A stretch of DNA of 52,895 nucleotides from Candidatus Roslinia caecavium (lineage in GTDB: Bacteria > Bacillota > Clostridia > Monoglobales > Monoglobaceae), in contig CAJFTO010000017.1 of the NCBI GenBank assembly GCA_904419955.1, forward strand, positions 1-52,895, given 5' to 3'. Position 1 is the stretch's first letter. Each line of letters opens with the position of its first letter. The notes under the pieces were generated by a model. It was not told the DNA's origin and searched no databases. It worked only from the letters and a program-made list of their open reading frames with translations. Positions 46,101 to 51,345 of this stretch are shown piece after piece. Position numbers and translations under genes: made by a program.

Positions 46101-47414
46101 ACGGTTGAAAAAACATCTTGGATATACGATGGAAAGGCTAACGCCGGAAGCATAAGCGTAACTTACGAAGGCGGAGAGATAGTCATAAATACCGACTACG
46201 CGCTGACCGTTTCAAAAGACGGCGGAGAGGCGACGGAGTATGACTCTCTCGAAGACGCGGTAAATTCTATGATCGAGCCCGGAGTCTACGCCGTGACCGC
46301 GACCGGAATAAACGGTTATCAAGGCGCGAGCATGACGGACAGCGAGACGGTTACGATAGATAAGATCCAGCCCGTTATAGAAATTACGGCTAACCCGACC
46401 TCGCTCAGCGGCAGCGGCAATATAACGCTTACCGTTACGGTTTCCAACATGCCGGACGACGCCTCGATAACCGAGCTTAAGACTACCAAAAACGGCGAAG
46501 AATCCGAGTCTATAGCTCTAACGGAGGCGGACGGCGTATATACCGCCGTATTTGAAGCTCCAAACCAGAACGCCGAATACGTATTCAGCTACGCGTTTGA
46601 AGGCGACGAACACTATAAAGCCGCGTCAGCCGAGGAAACCGTAGTTACGGCTCAACGCACCTCGAGCTCTTCCGGAGGCGGCGGCTGGAGCGGCGGAAAC
46701 TGGGGAAGCGGCGGCGGTTCTTCTACCGCTACCCCCGAACCGACGATACGAAACCACGACCCGTATATCATAGGATATGAAGACGGAACCTTTATGCCCG
46801 AGGGCAATATCACCCGCGCCGAAGCGGCGATGATGTTCGCGAGAATATTGGCTGGCGACGAAGGGATCCCGACGGACCTCGTCACATCTTTCGTCGATGT
46901 TCAGGACGGCGAGTGGTATTACGACGCGGTTACCTATCTGCAATCGTACAATATACTCGAAGGCCGCGGAGAGAACAGGTTCGAACCGGACGACAACATC
47001 ACCCGCGCCGAATTCGTCACAATATGCACAAGATTCGACGCCTATACGGCAGTAGACACTATTAACGAATTCGGCGACGTAACGGCGAACCACTGGGCTT
47101 ACGCCTACATCAACTACGCGGTGCACGAAAAATGGATAACCGGATATGAGGACGGATCTTTCAGACCGGATAATAACATCACCCGCGCGGAGGCCGTAAG
47201 AGTCGTAAACAACGTTTTAGGCCGATCGGCGGACGAGGAATACATCGACGAAAACGCTGCGGATATGGATATATTCCCGGATATAACAACCGCGCATTGG
47301 GCGTACTACGACATAATTGAAGCGGCTATCGCCCACGATTTCATAGCGTCCGATTCGGCCGAGGAATGGCAAAAAACAGCTAAGGCGGATCAGTCCGACG
47401 CGGCCGACGAATAA
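34164..47414 (+). CDS. Giant S-layer-anchored LRR/MBG-repeat surface protein (4,416 residues)
   Basis: The start at 34164 has AAGGAGG 8 bases upstream; a TTG at 34098 in the same frame does not. Residues 1-25 form a Sec signal peptide (ending GSVFA). Then: a BspA/LRR_5 region (about 110-325); a Cys/His/Trp-containing segment (about 355-440; TCTTSGLEAYTF, GHDWGEW, CQREDCG, LGHNY); a beta-rich array of about 3,700 residues of MBG/YDG-like domains, recognised by recurring Y(D/T)G, 'DAGTYT' and 'TI.K..I' signatures; a Gly/Ser/Trp linker (about 4167-4195); and SLH domains to the end, with ITRAE three times, plus a fourth degenerate SLH-like segment. It probably forms a very long wall-anchored fibre or stalk. 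Internal duplications are listed separately. It has very few Cys and no catalytic motif. Adhesion is the likely role, by analogy only. Confidence 0.92.
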   Translation: MRRRITAFLILLAMIVTLVPGSVFAAYVPPVGDNVIRRQGRIPNTDIVFDVYTVMDPDMVEPDTYEYYFSIDKELGTGITSIPDYNSIAETPWNSTYTFVKKMYIEEGITGIGSHAFENMLLLEDLTIASTVTSIGENAFYNDQYIVMDNLNLSDVTDLGESAFYNCDRIRSVTLSDNLEAIPDNVFNNSGVQTVNFPSALKSIGDGAFANCPLSMSSIDLPEGLETIGRDAFRLSLDSSNVNLKSVTIPSTVTSIGENAFYNCKGLATVVVNGRDDGNGSLVSDLTYVGVSAFGDDVFNAYSTTKDIVVGDNLTLYGVSVGADFRTPNQTISDLFVNYENCYLGEITPFVRNPEKDQAATCTTSGLEAYTFTYNEVPYDFFIIIDALGHDWGEWTDVPATCSVQKHQERICQREDCGTVETQNYEGSPLGHNYQVSSISNADISPGQTTTITYRCGNADQGLHDGQFQADYSMTITGKTLSVNTTTPISEISLDGLSTDGTISWGDGVDTNQTLSEGVQYIEVKFTPNNNQTFPTVSGYDGVNLRLRIDVGKTALDFSRVYFENNNRYVGQQNGAFGISGAVEGATLTGYKFKKDGEETWSDTVPEEDSDDDTAVYRVRAVYAYDPDIYQVDSGDEYIPNPPASLAEGESGTVYIEGPYTVSLMNFNNASYQVFGSLTFNGTNDNVEGSNQAAVNLSGIVSGSKVTITYQKDGGEEQEQIIDSTSDVNFTAFYVKDAGTYTISSILLEREGYTDLELIKEDPIIINVAKRTVTPPTANGNMVYTPGTSHVGITLPTVGSYENIYSVASEDYTKSDAGTYDVNVTLMHPENYCWDSDAYRDSAVATVSFTISKRRLDRPAFTNYEYTYSGQSFYNVTNPTTGNSNHYTYSYDDTGNITSSFGDDTAEATDYGVFTITNSVKTDAGTYTSTAQIAEEHQKNYYWIGGDGSSSDTALYTYSLAAASGTKPSGLNDGQWRINPLQIRLGSVTVNNTTYTGASFDESNLQINISEDYADILEDRATFTYYRSQSGGAAMQELPIDADTYYFTATYQFKPGINANNYSIIGGATVTRGTLRINPAPLTLTAKTDSVEYDGDAHTIAPDYSGLVGKDLSSADPIADGIFSYNYKTYVYTSPDGVESDPSQITEETKFVNAGVYAITIGVNSKNYASEDVTCTLTINKTTQGITLSPDEATSGAGHWNSETNTVTKTYGDADFSITGQGEKDAGARISYSTEGTDYITIDSGNGNVTILKPTAAEGITITVTAEATGNVEAANAAYTLIINKADPNVTLAEQQIAYTGAPVTGYANASVTGVSGKNQPTGEVTYTFYDSQENAESGGETGRIETPTDIGDYYVRADYPGDEYYNPSHAVSKLSITAQRFSPAPTAYSGAYDGETHDPATFTGIPDNAQPTITWIKANGGETETPAADSDRWSSSVAGVKNVSDSGSYFYRIEIDNYETVVGRVDNVSVSPRPLTITSEPVKTKEYDGNNAATVGGVTEAADSGAVTGEIAGIDAAAAYADKNAGENKQFTITYTLTTGENFIPGNYSFGGQVLTDATIEAVTNDGVITKKSAEIAGIAAVDRAYNADDSVVLGGTPQSDDIIDGDNVTFTLAEGAEGTMTDANAGAGKTVTASLDSVVIGGTDANNYSFTIAETSVNIAKADSTLEFGQESYSLGYTGAPILESEYKKAVLSGVSGDKPTGETTYTFYADPDCTNQVTENGGIPSAVGVYYVKAEYSGDSNYNGDADTARIDITDSSELRVNMTGYTGEYDGAEHEPYGSLSVTGLGGIEPIGYEIGYIKKADADEVQPESSDPRWNSETNVKDVSDGGEYWYKVTAVNYQPVVGSISVSITPKPVEIVHDAVTKQYDGTDAAAVNNISVQTGVTTGSGAIADETINAALGEGAAKYNSPNVTEADSVTATYTLTAGENTNLANYVFKAQGAEDNTAQAAVNNAVTLTENGAITTAPVTVTIYTQTSVYDGNKPDVGDAETENWSTTDAVYSQGGVKDDLGISLDIPNGSINAGSYTISGEYTNTNYTVTFTGGENAYTITRRPVSIQIGDVSGIYGDDPDLRGAALTDISDTSTDPDSGIVQGESAENLGVNLGTNAAAGRPISGDNVSYKIYAVGGDSTEIAEDTSVAYGNYDVEFSNGTYTINQRPITITINDHESDYLQAIDSGVAAPVLNTDYSAAYTGDSGKTAVYAEDRLNVALSTDAENVPGNQNSNAGTYAISGRAYITRDGGDVIGNYAVTYAGETPFGGDGAKATYTINKAGLEIRFTNGDKDPDGIPIAYQPTYQNKLVLTNTSTGEAVAVQSDVAAIKDAASYTSNNESLVTNDGGIIVGDDASATLNITAGTGSVQINVSVAETSNYKASGETWYILRIATGGGGISLQVDPNVLTYTGGEQALVTTSNVSPEGVRVQYRLGEDGEWLDEIPKGTAAGNYRVYYRAELAGYASVENYRDVTIAKADNPARFTNNTKSISYEENLTYYGGDAASGNPLIDVPDDYTKTGDITYSSNMPSVAWAEDFSHTLSIRGTGDAVIAAVLPEDDNYKQTTVTYTLHVTDAGTINYTAADPNVTYDGQSHSLGIDVTGPSEYRIFYKDGSGAYTITDTPTFTNAGTYTVEFAINANGYNQTFGSGTVTIAKKEIDADMFSSSIGAAYTYIGSPIEPPVTVTYNGMALTMGEDADYTVEYGTNTDAGQNAGSVAVKAVEGDNKNYTGEATVFFDINPINANYMTATLNRYHGVYGDENTNNATVTVKFGENTLNLGSDYTLSCKEAGAPGHENCSIDGNTVTFGSVGAHTIIVTGAGNYTNSETELVFYLLPASSDNGLSLTLNGDPSPKITTYGDEITGEIEVTTDDNAHITSDHYDLTYEYKSNTGSGDIPAGTIFTDMSLLRESGLYVITATAKGSYAGSGTFVVLIQKRDLNDAEVTVTDISDLVYDGSEQKPGVTVSYSGANGAALTDGDYTIDYRNNVNAADKTSQNPPQAIISASESSNNFTGIRQTAFTIRPKSIEDEDEFTIDDIPDQVYTGNPLTPTVTLRENGTALGGGDYKVEYDNNVNDGTANITITGQGNYTGTRTAEFEITRAEGINVVITPNDLEYTGAEQKLFDPEDVTVTPGDAAVSYSLEENGTYTSEIPSGTDADVYRVYYKAELNGYATASGYVDAEIKQADIEGGFAEDTIEYNFASGLSYDGDTLNKLSVSANFKGKIEYISSNPFVASVDDINEHKLTIRNNGTTVITARASGDANYRDKDFTYTLNIGTAGVDYNSSGYEGVYDGRPHGITLDITTPESGYSVAYNTVDDGTYPLETAPLFTDAGDYDVYYRITADGYRTSTGSEEVNISKKPITADMFSESVNDSYSYTGSKIEPNVVVAYNGAVLTTDDYEIIYGENTNAGEDAGTVTVRAKDTSVNYTGEAAVTFDITAYSMNSLAASLDRYFGVYGDEDTNNATATVYFGDVILEAGKDYDVSVTNPSGAVIDGNRIAFSEVGSYSIAITAKGNYLGEINLAYTLLPAASENGLRVTIDGSSRLVTTYGDAIDETINVQTQDGVALTETADYDLTYEYISNDGENDADAGTAFSMDVLGDAGMYIVTAAAKGGYTGSGTFIFLIQKRDMNTVDTSEISDVIYNRSEQKPEVTASYTGSNGAALTDGDYSISYQNNVNAGTAQAILTANADSNNFMGVKTAAFSIQPKSVSGFSVSDIPDQIHTGEAITPRLTVTDPDGDYVLNASEYTAEYANNIDIGEANVKITGLGNYKDSIDNVTFNIIASSSVFDLTIQNTSWVYDPALNAGDITVTYNGSEIAIGSDYKLSISKNGGEAVEYMDLDDARAAMTDPGTYTATAIGINGYASAPTDTETVTIEKIQPVIDITSTPSSLIGGGKITITVTAQNLPEGTALEELGVIKNGEAMEPLALTETDTGYIAELDTPNENAEYLFSISVQGDEYYNEASAETAAVVTERTNGAFDLTVEKTSWIYDGKANAGSISVTYEGGEIVINTDYALTVSKDGGEATEYDSLEDAVNSMIEPGVYAVTATGINGYQGASMTDSETVTIDKIQPVIEITANPTSLSGSGNITLTVTVSNMPDDASITELKTTKNGEESESIALTEADGVYTAVFEAPNQNAEYVFSYAFEGDEHYKAASAEETVVTAQRTSSSSGGGGWSGGNWGSGGGSSTATPEPTIRNHDPYIIGYEDGTFMPEGNITRAEAAMMFARILAGDEGIPTDLVTSFVDVQDGEWYYDAVTYLQSYNILEGRGENRFEPDDNITRAEFVTICTRFDAYTAVDTINEFGDVTANHWAYAYINYAVHEKWITGYEDGSFRPDNNITRAEAVRVVNNVLGRSADEEYIDENAADMDIFPDITTAHWAYYDIIEAAIAHDFIASDSAEEWQKTAKADQSDAADE
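38030..40080 (+). repeat. Internal duplication I of the giant gene (two copies, offset about 1,140 bases)
   Basis: At protein level the block beginning IAYTGAP (codon Y at 38058) recurs as LGYTGAP (Y at 39198), 380 residues later. Shared order: YTGAP, VSG..PTGE.TYTFY, YY.(R/K)A.Y.GD..YN, a second module YDG..H.P with NVSD.G.Y.Y.., then KEYDG/KQYDG and TYTLT.GEN. The DNA has diverged considerably, so the event is old. Confidence 0.7.
41340..45500 (+). repeat. Internal duplication II: seven-module block of about 2.1 kb, in tandem
   Basis: Copy 1 (41340-43445) and copy 2 (43458-45500) encode the same order of domains, offset 2,118 bases: (L/I).YTG.EQ with YRVYY.AEL.GYA; a Ser/Asn-rich bacterial-Ig-like module (YSSNMPSVA / YISSNPFVA); YDG..H; (K)I.ADMFS with Y.GS.IEP; RY.GVYGDE.TNNAT; ITTYGD.I / VTTYGDAI with LTYEY.SN; SEQKP.VT.SY; IPDQ.(Y/H)TG with GNY. 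Confidence 0.85.
45511..46655 (+). repeat. Internal duplication III: about 193-residue pair before the linker
   Basis: FDLTIQNTSWVYD... (from 45511) and FDLTVEKTSWIYD... (from 46086) share nearly every landmark to the end (GDEYYNEASAE / GDEHYKAASAE). The offset is about 575 bases. This is the best-conserved pair and so probably the most recent duplication. Confidence 0.85.
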
Positions 47415-47478
47415 ACCGGCGGCGCGCGGAAACAAAGAACTGCATATCAAAAACGTTTAATAAATAAACCGCGCAAGG

Positions 47479-47508
47479 CGGCGCTCCGTACCGGGGCGCC
47501 GTATTTTT
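47479..47508 (+). terminator. Terminator of the giant gene
   Basis: CGGCGC (47479-47484) pairs with GCGCCG (47496-47501), followed by TATTTTTATT. Confidence 0.75.
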
Positions 47509-47606
47509 ATTCTATACGGCGGCGTTTTTCTATTGAAACGCAATTAATAATATCATAATTACAGTAATTTTCAGCTTATAAACAGTAGCGTTTGTCTTTT
47601 AAAATA

Positions 47607-47635
47607 TTGAAAATATTATACTTATATGCTAAAAT
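47607..47635 (+). promoter_or_regulatory. Sigma-A promoter of the pectate lyase gene
   Basis: TTGAAA (47607-47612), a 17-base spacer and TAAAAT (47630-47635). Confidence 0.55.
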
Positions 47636-47743
47636 ATTCTTATAAAATTAAGATATATTGTGCAAAGTAACTTAAATTACTCTTCAGCGCAAATATATGG
47701 ACATTAATTTATATTCAAAATTTCTGTAATGGGAGAGCTTATC

Positions 47744-50700
47744 ATGAAAAAAATCTTATCGATTGCATTAGCCGTAATCATAACGATCTCTTCGCAGCTT
47801 TTTATCGCGGTATCGGCAAATCAAACCGTCGATGAAAATACGGCGGATCTCAGTTCGGACGAAACGGCTCTGCTCGCGTTTCCGGGCGCGGAAGGCGGCG
47901 GAAAATATACCAAGGGCGCGAGAGGGGTACTGGATAACGATCCGAATTCAAACGACCCGACAACGCTCGAGGTGTACCATGTGACCAATCTAAACAGCGA
48001 GGGCGAAGGCTCGCTTACCGACGCGGTCAGCCGTCAGGGCAGACTGATCGTATTCGACGTGGGCGGCGTAATAGACCTGCCGTCTACGCTCAGGATCGAG
48101 AACGACAATATAACCATACTCGGTCAGACGGCGCCCGGCGACGGCATAACGATAACCGGCGGCGACGTACAGATAGCCGACGGCGTGTCGAACGTAATAA
48201 TCCGCTATCTGCGCATACGTCCGACCAACAAGAACGGTCAGGAAGTGGACGGTATCGGCGGAAAATACAACACAGACATCATAATCGACCACTGCTCGAC
48301 CAGCTGGTGCGTAGACGAAGCGCTCACTCTGTACGCCGGAGACCAGGAAAAGGGCGAAGCCGGACACAGGCTCACGGTCCAGAACACAATAACTTCCGAG
48401 AGTATGAGAATGTCCGGGCACTTTAAGGGCGCGCACGGCTACGGCGGTATCATAGGCGGCACGAACGCGACTTACTACCGCAACTTGTTCGCGCATCACG
48501 ACAGCCGCTCGCCGAGACTCGACAGGGCGCTCCAAAAGACCGACTTCAGAAACAATATAGTCTACAACTGGGGCGTTACCAACTCTGCCTACGGCGGAGA
48601 GGCGGCGTCGCGTCACGGCGATATAAAGACTCCTTCGCTCGTCAACTATTCGAACAACTACTATAAGTACGGTCCTAGCACGCAAACTGGCAAGCGCTAC
48701 AGGATATTCGATTTTAAAGATCAATCTTACGAGGATTCAGACGGAACAGTATACAAGAGCCGGTTCTACATGACCGACAACTACGTATACGGAAGCTCTG
48801 CGGTCACTGATAATAACTGGGCGAGCGCGGGCGCCAACGAAGGCTCCGAGGCTCAGCGCGTAAACGAACCGTTCTCGCTTGGCGACGACATATACTCAGA
48901 CCTGAACCTCACGTCTATCCTGCCGGGCGCGGACGTCATGGACAGCGTTCTGACCACAGTAGGAGCCACGCTGCCGAAGCGCGACGCTACCGACGCGAGA
49001 GTAGTGGCGGACGTTAAGAACCAGACCGGAAGGATAATCAACAACGAAGAAGAAGTAGGCGGAATAATAGGTTTTGAGGAGACCCACAAAGCGTTCGTCA
49101 TTCCCGAGGACTGGAAATCGGCCAACGGAATGCCTCAAGACGCCGGCGAAGGCGATATAATCGAAAACGGCAAAAACGCCGGTTATACCTGGATAGAGGC
49201 TTACGTAAACGATTGGACGGACGCTCAGAGCGCGCCTACCAATCCCGATATAACCGTACTCAGCCCGGCCATAGCCTCGATAAACAGCACGGTAAACGGA
49301 CAGACCGTAAACAACGGCAACTGGACGGTAATAAAAGATAACCAGACGCTTAGCTATAAAGCCAACGCTGCGCCCGTAGGCGATACTTCGGTGACCAAGA
49401 TGGAACTCTACGACGACGAGAAACTGATAAAGACGTACGAAGGCGCGGCGGCTATAGACGACAGCCTCAGTCTCGATATAGGAACTCACTATCTCTCCTG
49501 CGTCGCGTATAACGACAAGGGCGAGAGTACGCGCAGTACGACCTCGATCGTATACGTAAACGGTTCTACCGCTCCGGAGGGCTGGACGCAGAGACAGATT
49601 GGCTCGCCGACATTCTCAGGCAAGGGCTATACCTCCTACGACGCCGAGACCGGAATATACACTATGGGCGGCAGCGGTAAGATAGGCGGAACGGCGGATA
49701 AGTTCGACTTTATGTATAAGGAAATTTCCGGCGATTTCGATATATCTATCAAGCTCGAAAGTATCCCGGCTAACGAGAACGGACCGGCGTTCGGGCTTAT
49801 GGTCAGAGAGACATTGGACGCAAATTCAAGAATGGCGGCGCTTGTGGACGGGTGGCTCAAATACGGGCGCAATCAAAGGATCGTAGCGCGTACCAAGAAA
49901 GGTTCTAATATAGCGACCGATCCGGATAGCAGTAACGGTACCGATAATAAGATCGGCATATTTATGAAAGACTCGAGCGGAAACATAGTCTCGGGCAACG
50001 TAATGGGCGAGAGCAAATACGACACGAGCCCGGGCGGCTCCTGCGAACCCGGAAACTATTTAAGGATCCAGAGAAGCGGCGACAAGCTTATATTCTCGGT
50101 ATCTGACAGCGGTACGGATTGGACCGACAATATCCGTCAGCCGTATACCATGACGATGAGCGGACTCGCCGACACTCTGTATGTTGGAGTAGCTATAGAC
50201 GCTCATCAGGGTCAGTCCGACGCGTCGCCCAAAGGCTATTACTCGATGGCGCAGTACAGCGCGCTCACGCTCGACGACCAGGCGAATATAGAAGAGCCCG
50301 TCGTAAAACCGACTCCCGAGCCGGGTATAAAATATCCGTTCCCGGTATATCCGGGCTGGAAAGTCGGTCAGGTAAGCGCGGACGCTAACGACGGCGACGC
50401 AGAACAGATAGAATATGAAGGCAAGACCTCGCTTCACATTTTAAGCAGAAACGTATACAAGACGTTGGACAATGAGATAAACTCCGGAAAAGTCATCTTC
50501 AGTACGGATCTGTATTTAGACCCGGACGATAAGAACGGGTTTAGGATATACCTTGAAAACGAGAACGCCGAAGATTATCAGGACAGCTCTAACGCTTTGG
50601 GCGGAATTATAGCGGAGGTCCTAAACTCCTCAAACGGCTCTCTCTGCGCGGGTCCTAACCTCGGAAACTCGACCGGGATATATAACTTCGGTTCCGGTCA

Positions 50701-51205
50701 GCCCGGCTGGGTGAATATAGAGATAGGTATAGACTACTCAAAAGACAGCTCCGCGAGCGACTTTATAACGTTAAAGGTAAAGGACGCTCAGGGCGCCGAA
50801 CTTGTAAATACGTCCATGCCCGCGATCTCGGGAGTAGACGCGTCGCTCAAACAGATAAGACTGGTCGCAAGAAGCGTAGAGCCGTACTTTGCGAATATGT
50901 CGATAAGGCCGTATGTCGAGGACGAGATAGAAGTCGTCTCGGTCGGCGAGATAACCGACGGCGCGGCCGTGATAACGCTCAGGAACCTGACCGATTCGGA
51001 GAAGAAAGTCAACATTTTCACGGCGCAGTACGGATCGGATAGCGATATGCTGGCCTCGGCCGACAGCGTAACCGATACGATAGCCGCTGGCGCTGAAAAA
51101 CAGATAACCCTGACCGGCCTCGCAAACGGAACAAAAGCGTTTATCTGGAACGATGATTATTCGCCCTACTGCGACCCGGTAGAATTTACCGAAAGCGCAA
51201 ATTAA
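47744..51205 (+). CDS. Secreted PL1-family pectate lyase with C-terminal accessory domains
   Basis: 1,153 residues. A Sec signal peptide (1-26, ending AVSA) is followed by a short linker and a PL1 parallel beta-helix (about 45-500) that opens with the family hallmark AFPGAEGGGKYTKGARG and continues with VTNLNSEGEGSLTDAV, IIIDHCSTSWCVDEALTLY, and YYRNLFAHHDSRSPRL, which holds the likely catalytic Arg. It cleaves polygalacturonate by beta-elimination, with Ca2+. Next come an Ig-like domain (about 500-610), a beta-sandwich of the concanavalin/DUF1349 type (about 615-830) and a further beta-rich C-terminal domain. No SLH or other anchor is seen, so it is free or held by its accessory domains. GGGAG lies 8 bases before ATG 47744; an earlier ATG at 47729 has no ribosome site. 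Confidence 0.9.
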   Translation: MKKILSIALAVIITISSQLFIAVSANQTVDENTADLSSDETALLAFPGAEGGGKYTKGARGVLDNDPNSNDPTTLEVYHVTNLNSEGEGSLTDAVSRQGRLIVFDVGGVIDLPSTLRIENDNITILGQTAPGDGITITGGDVQIADGVSNVIIRYLRIRPTNKNGQEVDGIGGKYNTDIIIDHCSTSWCVDEALTLYAGDQEKGEAGHRLTVQNTITSESMRMSGHFKGAHGYGGIIGGTNATYYRNLFAHHDSRSPRLDRALQKTDFRNNIVYNWGVTNSAYGGEAASRHGDIKTPSLVNYSNNYYKYGPSTQTGKRYRIFDFKDQSYEDSDGTVYKSRFYMTDNYVYGSSAVTDNNWASAGANEGSEAQRVNEPFSLGDDIYSDLNLTSILPGADVMDSVLTTVGATLPKRDATDARVVADVKNQTGRIINNEEEVGGIIGFEETHKAFVIPEDWKSANGMPQDAGEGDIIENGKNAGYTWIEAYVNDWTDAQSAPTNPDITVLSPAIASINSTVNGQTVNNGNWTVIKDNQTLSYKANAAPVGDTSVTKMELYDDEKLIKTYEGAAAIDDSLSLDIGTHYLSCVAYNDKGESTRSTTSIVYVNGSTAPEGWTQRQIGSPTFSGKGYTSYDAETGIYTMGGSGKIGGTADKFDFMYKEISGDFDISIKLESIPANENGPAFGLMVRETLDANSRMAALVDGWLKYGRNQRIVARTKKGSNIATDPDSSNGTDNKIGIFMKDSSGNIVSGNVMGESKYDTSPGGSCEPGNYLRIQRSGDKLIFSVSDSGTDWTDNIRQPYTMTMSGLADTLYVGVAIDAHQGQSDASPKGYYSMAQYSALTLDDQANIEEPVVKPTPEPGIKYPFPVYPGWKVGQVSADANDGDAEQIEYEGKTSLHILSRNVYKTLDNEINSGKVIFSTDLYLDPDDKNGFRIYLENENAEDYQDSSNALGGIIAEVLNSSNGSLCAGPNLGNSTGIYNFGSGQPGWVNIEIGIDYSKDSSASDFITLKVKDAQGAELVNTSMPAISGVDASLKQIRLVARSVEPYFANMSIRPYVEDEIEVVSVGEITDGAAVITLRNLTDSEKKVNIFTAQYGSDSDMLASADSVTDTIAAGAEKQITLTGLANGTKAFIWNDDYSPYCDPVEFTESAN

Positions 51206-51230
51206 CGGCCGTATAAAATTATATATTATT

Positions 51231-51259
51231 ATCCCCGGCTCAGGTCGGGGATTTTTTTA
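51231..51259 (+). terminator. Terminator of the pectate lyase gene
   Basis: ATCCCCG (51231-51237) pairs with CGGGGAT (51246-51252), followed by a seven-T run. Confidence 0.9.
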
Positions 51260-51345
51260 TTAAAATACGTATAAAGGTATATCATTTTTATGAAATAAGC
51301 GCTATAATGAAATAATATAATATAGCCGCTATGGAGAAAAACGAT

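Larger units (their letters stand above)
47415..47743. other. Intergenic region between the giant gene and the pectate lyase gene
   Basis: 329 bases, no gene. It holds the terminator at 47479-47508, then AT-rich DNA with the promoter at 47607-47635. Confidence 0.5.
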
